64,000 bases of DNA from Paracoccus sp. (in: a-proteobacteria). GTDB taxonomy: Bacteria; Pseudomonadota; Alphaproteobacteria; Rhodobacterales; Rhodobacteraceae. Positions within the stretch are counted from its first letter, which is position 1, and every line of letters starts with the position of its first letter. This document shows positions 1 through 11,728 of the stretch, in pieces. The notes below the pieces were generated by a model. The model made no database searches. It had not been told where the DNA came from and worked only from the letters and a program-made list of their open reading frames with translations. The position numbers and the translations under genes were made by a program. The stretch covers positions 25,832-89,831 of the forward strand of contig NZ_JAUNTW010000010.1 of NCBI RefSeq assembly GCF_030538495.1, read 5' to 3'.

Positions 1-145
1 ACAAAAGCCCCGGCCCGTCGCGCATCAATCCGGGGTTCCATGTCGCCACGCGAACGGGGTCAGCCGCCGCCGGTCCCGCCAGCAGCAGCGCAACAAAAAA
101 GGGACGCCAAAGCGCCCCTTTCGTGATTTTTGCCTGAAAAATCAA
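1..145 (-). CDS. Partial endonuclease/exonuclease/phosphatase-family protein (N-terminus only)
   Basis: Read on the minus strand, this edge encodes a hydrophobic signal-like segment (RPFFVALLLAGPAAADP) followed by VRVATWNPGLMRDGPGLLL, and then leaves the window. The ATWN..L...GPGLLL pattern resembles the start of secreted endonuclease/exonuclease/phosphatase-fold proteins that, from memory, lie near leuD in Rhodobacterales. No ATG or GTG is available in frame. The only candidate start is a TTG at 145-143, which overlaps the TGA of the upstream VPLPA-CTERM gene. A terminator-like hairpin (95-120) falls inside the first codons. Seen: the open frame and signal-like segment. Inferred: family and start. 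The start could be non-canonical or the 5' end could be damaged. Confidence 0.5.
   Translation of the reverse strand, partial: MIFQAKITKGALWRPFFVALLLAGPAAADPVRVATWNPGLMRDGPGLL
95..120 (-). terminator. Terminator-like hairpin after the VPLPA-CTERM gene
   Basis: On the minus strand a 9-bp stem with one A-C mismatch (112-120 against 99-107, loop 108-111) is followed by six T. It lies just 3' of the VPLPA-CTERM stop codon but inside the presumed N-terminal coding region of the next gene, so it would act as a terminator or attenuator between the two. Confidence 0.5.
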
Positions 146-876
146 GCTTTTTTGCGGCGGCGCAGAGCGGCAAAGCCACCCAGACCAGCAACCAGCAGCG
201 CAGCCGAAGCCGGCAGCGGGACCGGGGCCACATCCGCGATTTCGATGAACTGCGCGGTCAGCGACACGCGGGTTTGCAGTTCTTCGGCGGTCCAGATGGT
301 CGGGATGCCGTCGGCGTCCAGATCAAAGCCAAAGTGGTCGATGTCGAACACAAAGGTTTTGCCGCCGATTTCAAAGGTTTCCGACACGTCGGCATTGTGG
401 ATCGCCTGCATGCGGTCGGCACAGCCATTGATGTTGATGCCCTGACGGTTCGGTTCGCCATTGTCGCAGATGCGCGAATTGTTGCGCGTTTCCAGCAGCG
501 TAAAGTCATACGCATTCGTCACGGTGCGCAGTTCGCCGTCGATGCGCACATCAAAGCTGAGGTTCAGGCGCGCGGCCGACACCGGCGTGCCAACGGTGAA
601 AAAGTTGTGATGCGTCAGCGAGCCAAGCTCGGCGACGGTGCCAGCGGTCATGGCTTTGTTGGAAACGCCCGCAAAGGACAGGCCGCTTTTCGGGGTGGCG
701 GTTTGCACGCCCCAGAAGATTTCGTTGGTGTTACGACCGGTCACAGCGGTGCCGCCGCCAACAATATTGGTCCACGCACCGGTGACATTTTCGACAACAA
801 CGGTGGCTGCGGATGCGCCAGCCGTTGCACCCAGCAGGGCAACCAAGGCGCCTGCGATTGCATTTTTAGTGCTCAT
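142..876 (-). CDS. VPLPA-CTERM surface protein, THxN family
   Basis: A secreted protein of 244 residues. The start at 876 is chosen because GGAG lies 6-9 nt upstream of MSTKNAIAG. The N-terminus is a signal peptide ending near TAGASA. The middle holds SLTHHNFFT, matching the THxN signature of a PEP-CTERM subfamily. The C-terminus is a textbook sorting tail: VPLPA, a hydrophobic stretch, then RRRKKA. In known systems an exosortase recognises such tails and cleaves them, anchoring or releasing the protein at the surface; no exosortase gene is in the window. It lies downstream of leuD on the same strand. The function of the exported domain is unknown. Confidence 0.85.
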   Translation of the reverse strand: MSTKNAIAGALVALLGATAGASAATVVVENVTGAWTNIVGGGTAVTGRNTNEIFWGVQTATPKSGLSFAGVSNKAMTAGTVAELGSLTHHNFFTVGTPVSAARLNLSFDVRIDGELRTVTNAYDFTLLETRNNSRICDNGEPNRQGININGCADRMQAIHNADVSETFEIGGKTFVFDIDHFGFDLDADGIPTIWTAEELQTRVSLTAQFIEIADVAPVPLPASAALLVAGLGGFAALRRRKKA

Positions 877-1015
877 GAACATCTCCATCATGAAACATGT
901 ACCGCAGGCATCCGCACCACACAGACCTCTGCTGATCGGGGGATGCCAGCAATCCCACATCTATTCAAGACAATTTTATGTAAAAAATGCACGACAGCGC
1001 AATGACTGTTGCAAA

Positions 1016-1621
1016 TCACACCCATGGGGCAGTCTGCGACAGTTCAACCTCGAATTGTGTTATCGCAGAAGCTTTTTCCATGGTCAAGCCGATATCGTCC
1101 AGCCCGTTCAACAAACAGTGTTTGCGAAACGGGTCCACGTCAAAGGCAAAGCTGACCCCGTCTGATGTCGTCACCGTCTGCGCATCCAGATCAACCGTCA
1201 GGCGAGCATTCGCGCCTTTTCCCGCGTCCTGCATCAGCGCGTCCACGGCATCCTGCGGCAGAACGACCGGCAAGATTCCGTTTTTAAAACAGTTGTTAAA
1301 GAAAATATCGGCAAAGCTGGTGGAAATTACGCAGCGAATCCCGAAATCCAGCAATGCCCAAGGCGCATGTTCGCGCGATGATCCGCAGCCGAAATTATCG
1401 CCCGCCACGATGATCTGCGCATCGCGATAGGCGGGTTGGTTCAGCACGAAATCGGGCAATTCGTTGCCGTCGCGGTCATAACGCATTTCGTCGAACAGAT
1501 TGACGCCCAGCCCCGACCGCTGAATCGTTTTCAGAAATTGCTTGGGGATGATCATATCGGTGTCGATATTAACCAACGGCATGGGGGCCGCGATCCCGGT
1601 CAGGGTGGTGAATTTGTCCAT
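1016..1621 (-). CDS. leuD: 3-isopropylmalate dehydratase small subunit
   Basis: LeuD pairs with LeuC to isomerise 2-isopropylmalate to 3-isopropylmalate in leucine biosynthesis. The 201-residue length is normal. The family marks are the start [20 protein letters not shown], the [13 protein letters not shown] segment, and the swivel-domain motif [12 protein letters not shown] around residues 75-86. The leuC gene is not in the window. A PPC-repeat protein gene lies 63 nt upstream on the same strand, and a VPLPA-CTERM gene lies 139 nt downstream. Confidence 0.97.
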   Translation of the reverse strand: MDKFTTLTGIAAPMPLVNIDTDMIIPKQFLKTIQRSGLGVNLFDEMRYDRDGNELPDFVLNQPAYRDAQIIVAGDNFGCGSSREHAPWALLDFGIRCVISTSFADIFFNNCFKNGILPVVLPQDAVDALMQDAGKGANARLTVDLDAQTVTTSDGVSFAFDVDPFRKHCLLNGLDDIGLTMEKASAITQFEVELSQTAPWV

Positions 1622-1684
1622 GACATGTCCTCTGGGCGTCGTATTCTTGGCGATTTATGCGTGCGGGGCGTGCGTGGCGCAACC

Positions 1685-2899
1685 TTATTCTGCGCGCAGC
1701 CAGCGGTCAAAGGCCAGCCCCACCGGGCGGGTGCGTCCCGTGGGCTGGCCATTGGCCTCAACATCCGTCAGCGCCATGCGATAGGTTGCGGGGTTCAGCA
1801 CAATCGGCCCGATCTGGGCGTTTGTGCCGTCATAATCATCGTTTTCGGTCAGCATGTAGCCGTTGTCGTCAAACAGCGCCAGCCCGGTGTCGATCCCCAC
1901 CGCGGAACCCAGCGTTTTGACGATCAGCACCGTGGGCCGGTCCAGCGTAAAGGTAAACCACTGCGCCGTGCCGTCATGCAGCACAACGGTTTCGCGGGCC
2001 TCGGTCAGGTCCAGTTCCTGCATCGGATAGGCACCGGCTTCGGGCGCGGTGTTGCCCCGGCGGAACGCGTCGCTGCGATACGCGTCCATGTCCAGCGTTT
2101 CGGCCGACAGGGTGATCGCCCCCGCGCCCGGCGTCACCGCCGCCACGCCGATGCAGTATTCCCCCGACCACAGCGCATCGGGAAAATCCAGCCGCGCGTT
2201 CAGACCATCGGCATCGTCATTCGACGCGATTTCATCGCCGTAATCGTCAAACACCGTCATATGCGGGTCCAGATCGTCGCTGGTCGCGCGCAGGGTCAGC
2301 GGCGTGTCGGTGTCCAGCCGGAACCGGTAATACTGCGCGCGGCTGCCATCCAGTTCATGCGTCACCGGACCATCGGCCAGCACCGCGTCCAGAACCGCGT
2401 CGGTCAGGTTGATGGCCGGGTCGTTCGATGAACAGGGGTGGATCTGGGTGTCATCGCGTTCGATCAATTCGGGATGATCCGGGCGGCCCACGCGCACCGT
2501 CGCGTCAAAGCCGTGATCGCCATAGCCTTCCACCCGCAGGCAGTAATCTCCGGCGGGCAGTGACTCATCAATCCGCGATGCCAGCGTGCCTGGGGCGTCG
2601 TCGTTAAAGGCCAGATCGTCGCCCGTGGCCGTCATCAGGGTTAACATCGTGTCGCCGTCATCGGTCGGGACAGCCTCGGACCGGACGCGCTGATCGGCGC
2701 TGACGCGGAACAGCAGATAGACGGCATCGGTCACGGTCACGGTCGCGTCGATCGCATCCGTGCTGGTGCTGATGTCGGACGCCTCGGCATTGCCGCCAAT
2801 CCACGCGGCGGGTTCGCCCGCACAGGTCGGCGCATCCGCAAAGGCAGGCAGCGACAGGATCAGGCCAAGGGTCGTGGCCCCCCAGAATATGTGCGACAT
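1685..2899 (-). CDS. Secreted protein with three pre-peptidase C-terminal (PPC) domains
   Basis: Predicted 404 residues with start at 2899, where AGGGG precedes MSHIFWGATTLGLILSLPAFA, a clear signal peptide. The mature protein is three successive beta-rich repeats (about residues 35-140, 165-265 and 290-395). Each carries the PPC pattern of a YY/YLLFRV- or WFTFTL-like strand, a D-x-x-(L/M)-x-(V/L)-(F/Y)-D/T-..G....NDD calcium-like turn and an (E/D)YC or YRM strand. PPC domains normally flank secreted peptidases; here no protease domain accompanies them. It is probably a periplasmic or extracellular binding or structural protein. It is divergent from pheT (140 nt between starts). Confidence 0.75.
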   Translation of the reverse strand: MSHIFWGATTLGLILSLPAFADAPTCAGEPAAWIGGNAEASDISTSTDAIDATVTVTDAVYLLFRVSADQRVRSEAVPTDDGDTMLTLMTATGDDLAFNDDAPGTLASRIDESLPAGDYCLRVEGYGDHGFDATVRVGRPDHPELIERDDTQIHPCSSNDPAINLTDAVLDAVLADGPVTHELDGSRAQYYRFRLDTDTPLTLRATSDDLDPHMTVFDDYGDEIASNDDADGLNARLDFPDALWSGEYCIGVAAVTPGAGAITLSAETLDMDAYRSDAFRRGNTAPEAGAYPMQELDLTEARETVVLHDGTAQWFTFTLDRPTVLIVKTLGSAVGIDTGLALFDDNGYMLTENDDYDGTNAQIGPIVLNPATYRMALTDVEANGQPTGRTRPVGLAFDRWLRAE

Positions 2900-3039
2900 G
2901 GTAAACCCCTGTTGAATCGCGGCGCAGTATAGGCGCACAGACGCCCGAAACCACCCAAAACCGCTTGACCCCGCGCGCGCAGGGCGGTTCAAGGCAGGAA
3001 ACAGACGGCCCCGATGGGCCACACGGGAAGGCCGCGCAC

Positions 3040-5427
3040 ATGAAATTCACGCTCTCTTGGTTGAAAGATCATCTGGATACCACCGCAACCGTCCATGAAA
3101 TCGCGGATGCGCTGACTGATCTGGGGCTCGAGGTCGAGGAACTGACCGATCCGGCGGCGAAACTGGCGGGCTTTACGCTGGCGCGCGTCGACCACGCCGA
3201 ACAGCATCCCGACGCCGACCGCCTGCGCGTCTGCCGCGTCATGACGGACGAAGGCGAAAAGCAGATCGTTTGCGGCGCCCCGAACGCGCGGGCGGGCATC
3301 ACCGTGGTTCTGTGCAAACCCGGCGATTATGTGCCGGGCATTGATACCACGCTGGGCGTCGGCAAAATCCGCGGCATCGAAAGCCACGGTATGATGGCGT
3401 CGGAACGCGAATTGGAACTGTCCGACGAACATAACGGCATCATCGAATTGCCGTCGGGCGATGTGGGGCAGCGGTTTGTTGACTGGCTGGCGGAACATCA
3501 GCCCGAAAAAATCGACCCGATGATCCATATCAAGATCACGCCGAACCGTCCCGATGCGCTGGGCGTGCGCGGGATTGCGCGCGATCTGGCGGCGCGGGGC
3601 TTGGGCGTGCTGAAACCGCTGCGGGGGGCGGATGTGACGGCGGCGTTCCCCTGTCCGATCAATGTGACGATTGCGCCGGATGTTGCGGAAAAAGCGCCGT
3701 TTTTCGCCGGTCGCGTGGTGCGCGGTCTGAAAAACGGCCCCAGCCCCGAATGGCTGCAAAAACGCCTGCGCGCGATTGGCCTGCGCCCGATCAATGCGCT
3801 GGTGGACATCACGAATTACATGACCTTTGACCTGAACCGCCCGCTGCATGTCTTTGATGCGGATAAGGTTTCGGGCGATCTGACCCTGCGCGGTGCGGCG
3901 GATGGCGAAACGCTGACGGCTTTGGATGACAAAACCTATGCGCTGCCGGCGGGGGCTGTGGTGATCTGCGACGATCACGGCCCCGACAGCATCGCGGGGA
4001 TCATGGGCGGCGCGCGCAGCGGGTCGCAGGACGACACGACATCCGTATTCATCGAGGCCGCGTATTTCGACCCGATCAGCACCGCCACCACCGGCCGCGC
4101 GTTAAAGATGAATTCCGACGCGCGCTATCGGTTCGAACGCGGGATCGACCCGGAGTTTACGTTACAGGGGCTGGATCTGGCCACGCAGATGGTGCTGGAC
4201 CTGTGCGGGGGCGAGCCGTCGGACATCGTGACCGCCGGTGTCGTGCCGGTAACCGACCGCGCCTATCGTCTGGACACTGCGCGCACGGCCAGCCTTGTGG
4301 GGCTGGACATTCCCGCCGATGTTCAACGCAGCACGTTGGAATCGCTGGGCTTTCGGATGGAGGGCGACATGGCGCATGTGCCGTCATGGCGCCCCGATGT
4401 GCTGGGTCAGGCCGATCTGGTCGAAGAAATCGCCCGCATTGCCAGCCTGACCAAATTGCAGGGCAAACCCCTGCCGCGTCCGCGCGCGGGCGTGCCGCAG
4501 CCGGTGCTGACCCCGTTGCAGGTGCGCGAAAAGGCGGCGCGGCGGATGGCGGCGTCGCTGGGCTATAACGAATGTGTGACCTACAGTTTCATTGATGCGG
4601 GGGCGGCGGCGCTGTTCGGCGGCGGATCGGACGCGGTGCGCGTCGAAAACCCGATCAGCAGCGAAATGACCCATCTTCGCCCCGATTTGCTGCCCGGTCT
4701 GTTGGCGGCGGCGGCGCGCAATCAGGCGCGCGGCTTTGCCGATCTGGCGCTGTTCGAACTGGGGCCGGTCTTTTCGGGCGGCGAACCCGGCGAACAGGTG
4801 GTGCAGATCAGCGGGTTGCTGGTCGGCCATATCGCCCCGCGCGACCCGTTCGGCAGCCGCCGCAAGGTCGATCTGTATGACGCCAAAGCCGATGCCGAGG
4901 CGATCCTGAACATCCTTGGCGCCCCCGCCAAGGCGCAGATCAACCGAAAACTGGACGCATGGTGGCATCCGGGCCGGGCGGGGAATGTCGCGCTGGGTCC
5001 GAACAAACTGGCGACGTTTGGCGAAATCCACCCCAAGGTTCTGCGCGACATGGATGTGAAGGGGCCTGCGGTCGGGTTCACCATTTATCTGACCGCGATT
5101 CCGTTCCCCAAGGTGAAAACGCCCACCCGTCCGGCGCTGAATATGTCGGAATTGCAGGCGGTTGAACGCGATTTCGCGTTCGTGGTGGATCCGGCAGTTG
5201 AGGCGCTGACCCTGGTCAACGCCGCCGCCGGTGCGGATAAGGCGTTGATCCAGCAGGTGACGGTGTTTGACCAATTCACCGGGCTGGACGGCGGCCAGAA
5301 ATCCATCGGCATCACCGCTCGCCTGCAACCGCGCGACAAAACCCTGACCGACGCCGAGATCGAGGCCGTTAGCCAGAAGATCATCGACAAGGTGCAAAAG
5401 GCGACCGGCGGCACGCTGCGCGGCTAA
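3040..5427 (+). CDS. pheT: Phenylalanine--tRNA ligase beta subunit
   Basis: The beta chain of the alpha2-beta2 synthetase that charges tRNA-Phe; it also carries the editing domain. The 795 residues run MKFTLSWLKDHLDT, an EMAP/tRNA-binding domain (about 40-150, HPDADRLRVCRV), B3/B4 editing domain, B5 domain, catalytic-like domain, and a C-terminal FDX-ACB anticodon-binding domain (about 705-795, ELQAVERDFAFVVD). The start at 3040 follows GGGAAGG. The usual partner pheS is not immediately upstream, where a divergent PPC-protein gene lies, so pheS must be encoded elsewhere. Confidence 0.97.
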   Translation: MKFTLSWLKDHLDTTATVHEIADALTDLGLEVEELTDPAAKLAGFTLARVDHAEQHPDADRLRVCRVMTDEGEKQIVCGAPNARAGITVVLCKPGDYVPGIDTTLGVGKIRGIESHGMMASERELELSDEHNGIIELPSGDVGQRFVDWLAEHQPEKIDPMIHIKITPNRPDALGVRGIARDLAARGLGVLKPLRGADVTAAFPCPINVTIAPDVAEKAPFFAGRVVRGLKNGPSPEWLQKRLRAIGLRPINALVDITNYMTFDLNRPLHVFDADKVSGDLTLRGAADGETLTALDDKTYALPAGAVVICDDHGPDSIAGIMGGARSGSQDDTTSVFIEAAYFDPISTATTGRALKMNSDARYRFERGIDPEFTLQGLDLATQMVLDLCGGEPSDIVTAGVVPVTDRAYRLDTARTASLVGLDIPADVQRSTLESLGFRMEGDMAHVPSWRPDVLGQADLVEEIARIASLTKLQGKPLPRPRAGVPQPVLTPLQVREKAARRMAASLGYNECVTYSFIDAGAAALFGGGSDAVRVENPISSEMTHLRPDLLPGLLAAAARNQARGFADLALFELGPVFSGGEPGEQVVQISGLLVGHIAPRDPFGSRRKVDLYDAKADAEAILNILGAPAKAQINRKLDAWWHPGRAGNVALGPNKLATFGEIHPKVLRDMDVKGPAVGFTIYLTAIPFPKVKTPTRPALNMSELQAVERDFAFVVDPAVEALTLVNAAAGADKALIQQVTVFDQFTGLDGGQKSIGITARLQPRDKTLTDAEIEAVSQKIIDKVQKATGGTLRG

Positions 5428-5445
5428 GATGGGCGCGGTTTCGCC

Positions 5446-6060
5446 ATGACCCTGACCCATCCGCGCATCTGGCTGTTTGCGGCGGTGTTTTTGGCCGTCA
5501 CCTGCGGGGCGCTGCTGCTGACCGATCCGGCGCGGGCCTTTGTTCTGGGGTTCGATGCGGGGGCCTGTGCGTTCATTCTGTCGCTGTGGCCGTTATGGCA
5601 CCGGGCGGATGCAGCGCGGTTGCGGGTCACGGCGGCGCGCGACGATAGCGGGCGGGCGCTGACCCTGACGCTGGCGGTTGCGGCCTTGGGGGCGGTGATG
5701 GTTGCGCTGGGGCTGGTTCTGCGGCAGAGCAGCGACGGCAATGTCGTGATGGTGGTGGCCACGCTGGTTCTGGCATGGCTGTTCGGCAATCTGATCTGCG
5801 CCATCCATTACGCGCATTTTTATTATGACCAGAGGCACGGCGACGACCGGCGCGGGTTGCAATTTCCCGATGACGCGCCGCCGGTCTTTTCCGATTTCTG
5901 TTATTTCTCGCTGGCGGTGGGGATGACGTTTCAGGCGCCGGATGTGGTGATCTGCGATGCGGCGCTGCGTCGGTTTGCGACGGTTCATTCGCTGGTGGCG
6001 TTTGCGTTCAATATCGGGCTGCTGGGGCTGTCGGTGAATGTGCTGGCGGGCGTGGTCTAG
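5446..6060 (+). CDS. DUF1345 integral membrane protein
   Basis: A 204-residue hydrophobic protein beginning 18 nt after pheT, so probably cotranscribed with it. Four or five membrane segments are visible (about residues 8-26, 33-50, 70-90, 98-120, 180-200). A conserved-looking polar stretch, HYAHFYYDQRHGDDRRGLQF (about residues 122-141), followed by CYFSLAVGMTFQAPDV, matches DUF1345 proteins, whose function is unknown. No enzymatic motif is evident. Confidence 0.8.
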   Translation: MTLTHPRIWLFAAVFLAVTCGALLLTDPARAFVLGFDAGACAFILSLWPLWHRADAARLRVTAARDDSGRALTLTLAVAALGAVMVALGLVLRQSSDGNVVMVVATLVLAWLFGNLICAIHYAHFYYDQRHGDDRRGLQFPDDAPPVFSDFCYFSLAVGMTFQAPDVVICDAALRRFATVHSLVAFAFNIGLLGLSVNVLAGVV

Positions 6061-6082
6061 CCCGCCCCACCGATCCCGCACA

Positions 6083-6106
6083 TGAAAAACGGGGCCGAAG
6101 CCCCGT
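6083..6106 (-). terminator. Rho-independent terminator of secA
   Basis: A perfect 7-bp GC stem (6089-6095 with 6100-6106) and a CGAA/TTCG tetraloop are followed on the minus strand by five T. It sits 4 nt past the secA stop codon, between secA and the convergent DUF1345 gene. It has few T on the plus strand, so it serves mainly secA. Confidence 0.85.
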
Positions 6107-6109
6107 TCA

Positions 6110-8812
<2,703 letters not shown>

Positions 8813-9014
8813 GTTACCTTCACAATCCCATGGGTGGGAAGATGCGGCCCGCCGGGCCACTTGCCCGCACCCCGCGCCTTGCCGTATCACGGGCGTAACG
8901 AAAGCGGCGGCACCTTCCACAAAGTTGCCTGCGGATGTAGGCCCCGCCCGCCCGACTGTCAATGTTCGCCCCCGGTTCGGACCCCGTGGGGCAGCGAAAA
9001 GCAAAGGATTTTCC

Positions 9015-9851
9015 ATGCTCAGATCATCATTTCTGGCCGCAGCCCTTGCCGCGCCGCTGTTGTTGCCGGGCGTCGCGGGCGCGCAGGACGCCGATACCGT
9101 GGTCGCCACCGTCAACGGTCAGGACATCACGCTGGGCCAGATGATCGTGATGCGTCAGTCGCTGGCCGATCCGAATGTGGACGGTATGCCGGACGCCGCG
9201 CTGTGGGATATGATGCTGGATCAGTTGATCCGGCAAACCGCCGTGGCCTCGGCCGGGGTCGAAAATGCGGGCGTGCGCGCGCAGCTGGAATTGCAGCGCC
9301 GCAACACGCTGGCGACCGCCGCCGTCAGCCGTCTGGCCGATGTGGAACCGTCGGATGATGAAATCCGCGAAACCTATGACCGGCTGATGGGCGATGTGGG
9401 CGGCGCGACCGAATACAACGCCGCGCATATTCTGGTGGACAGCCCGGAAAAAGCGGCCGAGGTTCGCGCGGAACTGGACGCGGGCGCTGATTTTGGCGAA
9501 CTGGCCGAGGCGTATTCCACCGGACCCAGCGGCCCGAACCGGGGCGATCTGGGCTGGTTCACCGCCGATCAGATGGTCACGCCCTTTGCCGATGCGGTGA
9601 TGGCGATGCAGCCGGGGCAGATCAGCGACCCGGTGCAGACCGATTTCGGCTGGCACATCATCCAGTTGAACGACACCCGGATGCAAGAGGCCCCGCCGCT
9701 GGCCGATGTCCGCGACCAGATCGCGCAACTGGTCCGCCGCACCAAGGTGGAAGACGACATCGAACGTCTGGTTCACGAAGCGGACGTGACCCGCGATGAC
9801 AGCATCAACCCCGCATTGATGAACAACCTGACTTTGTTAGAGGCTGAATAA
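9015..9851 (+). CDS. Periplasmic parvulin-type peptidyl-prolyl isomerase
   Basis: A PrsA/SurA-like folding helper of 278 residues acting outside the inner membrane. The start at 9015 opens a signal peptide ([23 protein letters not shown]). A helical chaperone segment (about 25-130) precedes a rotamase domain (about 133-230) with [16 protein letters not shown]-like [10 protein letters not shown] and [12 protein letters not shown] signatures. It is divergent from secA, an arrangement consistent with shared interest in exported proteins. It ends 1 nt before argJ begins, so the two are probably cotranscribed. Confidence 0.93.
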   Translation: MLRSSFLAAALAAPLLLPGVAGAQDADTVVATVNGQDITLGQMIVMRQSLADPNVDGMPDAALWDMMLDQLIRQTAVASAGVENAGVRAQLELQRRNTLATAAVSRLADVEPSDDEIRETYDRLMGDVGGATEYNAAHILVDSPEKAAEVRAELDAGADFGELAEAYSTGPSGPNRGDLGWFTADQMVTPFADAVMAMQPGQISDPVQTDFGWHIIQLNDTRMQEAPPLADVRDQIAQLVRRTKVEDDIERLVHEADVTRDDSINPALMNNLTLLEAE

Positions 9852-9852
9852 C

Positions 9853-11106
9853 ATGGGCAAAGCTGGACTTCCTGTTTCGCCGCTGGCTCCGGCCAGCTTT
9901 CCCGATCTGCCGGTCATTGACGGCGTGGATTTCGCCAGTGCTGCGGCGGGCGTGAAATATCAGGGCCGCACCGATGTGACGCTGATCCGCGTGGCTCCGG
10001 GGGCCAGCATTGCGGGCGCGTTCACGCGGTCTTCGACCCGCGCGGCCTGTGTGCTGGACAATCAGGCAAAACTGGCCGCAGGCGGGCATGATGACGCAGG
10101 CGCCGCGATCATCGTTAATTCGGGCAACGCAAACGCCTTTACCGGCGCGCGGGGGCAGGAATCGGTCGATGCCGTTACCGGGGCCGTGGCCGATGCGCTG
10201 AACCTGCCGCGCGCGCGGGTGTTTTCGTCATCGACCGGCGTCATCGGCGAACCGCTGCCGCATGACCGGATTGTTGCCGTGGTGGGCGATCTGGCCGCCG
10301 GGCTGGACGCCAACGGAGCCGCAGCGGCAGCGCGCGCGATCATGACGACCGACACCTTTCCCAAAGGGGCCAGTGCCGTGATCGCCGGGCAGGGCGGCGA
10401 TATTCGCATCACCGGCATTGCCAAGGGATCAGGCATGATTGCGCCCGATATGGCCACGATGCTGGTGTATATCTTTACCGATGCCCGGATTTCTGCGCCC
10501 CTGCTGCAACAGGCGCTGAGCGGCGGGCTGGATGCCACCTTCAACGCGATCACGGTGGACAGCGACACATCCACATCGGACGCGCTGATTCTGGCCGCGA
10601 CCGGGCGCAGCGACGCCGCCGAGATCACCACGCTGGACAGCGGCACCGGCGCGGAATTTGTCGCGGCGCTGCATGGCGTGATGCGCGAATTGGCGCAACT
10701 GGTCGTGCGCGACGGCGAAGGCGCGACGAAGTTTGTCGAAATCCAAGTCACCGGCGCGGCCTCGACCGATGACGCGCATCGCGTGGCCATGTCGATCGCC
10801 AATTCGCCGCTGGTGAAAACCGCGATTGCGGGGCAGGACGCGAATTGGGGCCGCATCGTCGCCGCCGTGGGGAAATCGGGGGCGCAGGCGGACCGCGACC
10901 GGCTGACGATCCGCTTTGGCGATCTGGTCGTGGCCGAAAACGGCTGGCGCGCGCCGGGTTATGACGAAGCCGCCGCCAGCGACTATATGACGCGGGCGGA
11001 ACTGGTCATCGGTGTGGATCTGGGCTTGGGCGACGGTGCGCGGACCGTGTGGACCTGCGATTTGACGCATGGTTACATCGACATCAACGCGGATTATCGG
11101 TCGTGA
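9853..11106 (+). CDS. argJ: Bifunctional glutamate N-acetyltransferase / amino-acid N-acetyltransferase
   Basis: ArgJ moves the acetyl group from N-acetylornithine to glutamate, closing the cyclic arginine pathway; it may also acetylate glutamate from acetyl-CoA. The 417-residue length is typical. The self-cleavage motif KGSGMIAPDMATML is intact with nucleophile Thr202, and TTDTFPKGA (about 165-173) and the C-terminal CDLTHGYIDINADYRS end are family hallmarks. The gene starts just after the parvulin stop. It shares GTGA with the start of mutT (4-nt overlap). Confidence 0.97.
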   Translation: MGKAGLPVSPLAPASFPDLPVIDGVDFASAAAGVKYQGRTDVTLIRVAPGASIAGAFTRSSTRAACVLDNQAKLAAGGHDDAGAAIIVNSGNANAFTGARGQESVDAVTGAVADALNLPRARVFSSSTGVIGEPLPHDRIVAVVGDLAAGLDANGAAAAARAIMTTDTFPKGASAVIAGQGGDIRITGIAKGSGMIAPDMATMLVYIFTDARISAPLLQQALSGGLDATFNAITVDSDTSTSDALILAATGRSDAAEITTLDSGTGAEFVAALHGVMRELAQLVVRDGEGATKFVEIQVTGAASTDDAHRVAMSIANSPLVKTAIAGQDANWGRIVAAVGKSGAQADRDRLTIRFGDLVVAENGWRAPGYDEAAASDYMTRAELVIGVDLGLGDGARTVWTCDLTHGYIDINADYRS

Positions 11107-11501
11107 AAACGGTTCTGGTTTCTGCCGTTGCGCTGATCGACCCGGACGGGCGGGTGTTGCTGGCGCAGCGCCCCCCCGGCAAATCCATGGCCGGCCTGTG
11201 GGAATTTCCGGGCGGCAAGGTTGAGCCCGGCGAAACCCCCGAAGCCGCGCTGATCCGCGAATTGCACGAAGAACTGGGGATCGAAACCTGGCAATCCTGC
11301 CTTGCGCCGCTGACCTTCGCCAGCCACAGCTATGACGATTTTCATTTGCTGATGCCGCTGTTTGCCTGCCGCAAATGGCAGGGGATCATTCAGCCGCGCG
11401 AAGGCCAGCAATTCGCCTGGGTGCGCGCGAATGATTTGCGCAATTACCCTATGCCCGCCGCCGATATTCCGCTGATCCCGGCGCTGCAATTGTGGCTGTG
11501 A
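11103..11501 (+). CDS. mutT: 8-oxo-dGTP diphosphatase (Nudix, MutT)
   Basis: MutT removes oxidised dGTP from the nucleotide pool and so prevents A-to-C transversions. Predicted 132 residues from a GTG start (VKTVLVSAVALI) that overlaps the argJ TGA by 4 nt; no better start fits the family N-terminus. The Nudix box is complete: GGKVEPGETPEAALIRELHE followed by ELGIE. The argJ-mutT overlap is, from memory, common in Rhodobacterales and implies translational coupling. Confidence 0.93.
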   Translation: MKTVLVSAVALIDPDGRVLLAQRPPGKSMAGLWEFPGGKVEPGETPEAALIRELHEELGIETWQSCLAPLTFASHSYDDFHLLMPLFACRKWQGIIQPREGQQFAWVRANDLRNYPMPAADIPLIPALQLWL

Positions 11502-11581
11502 CATAAAAATGCAATAATCACGCGAAATGAAGTGACACTATACCACCCTTGCGTGTAGCTTTGTTCCAAAGGGAGGCGCGC

Positions 11582-11707
11582 ATGATTCGCACAATTCAAA
11601 TCGCAAAGCATATTCTGGTGCAGGGTGTTGTGGAATCCACAGCCGCGAACGGGCAGATTTGCGTTCGCGTGGGGGACAAAACCTATACCGGGTGGCCGGT
11701 GTCGTAA
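11582..11707 (+). CDS. Small conserved-type protein, 41 residues
   Basis: A short gene with a strong ribosome site (AAAGGGAGG, 6 nt before ATG), followed 22 nt later by a strong terminator. The protein begins MIRTIQIAKHILVQGVV and ends VRVGDKTYTGWPVS. The beta-rich pattern VQG...(N/D)GQ..VRVGD..YTG.PV resembles short Rhodobacterales proteins I recall by pattern, whose role I do not know. No signal peptide or membrane helix. It has its own leader of about 80 nt after mutT and could be monocistronic or the tail of the argJ-mutT unit. Confidence 0.65.
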   Translation: MIRTIQIAKHILVQGVVESTAANGQICVRVGDKTYTGWPVS

Positions 11708-11728
11708 CGCCGGGTCACGCATATGCAG

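Noticed and set aside
8964-8978. GTTC-N7-GTTC, the form of the alphaproteobacterial LexA box, between secA and the parvulin gene
   Set aside because: An eight-base match is expected about twice by chance in a window this size; neither gene is a usual SOS target.
8964-9014. Upstream starts for the parvulin gene reaching into the secA leader
   Set aside because: The frame is open back to 8721, but only the start at 9015 gives a signal peptide directly at the N-terminus.
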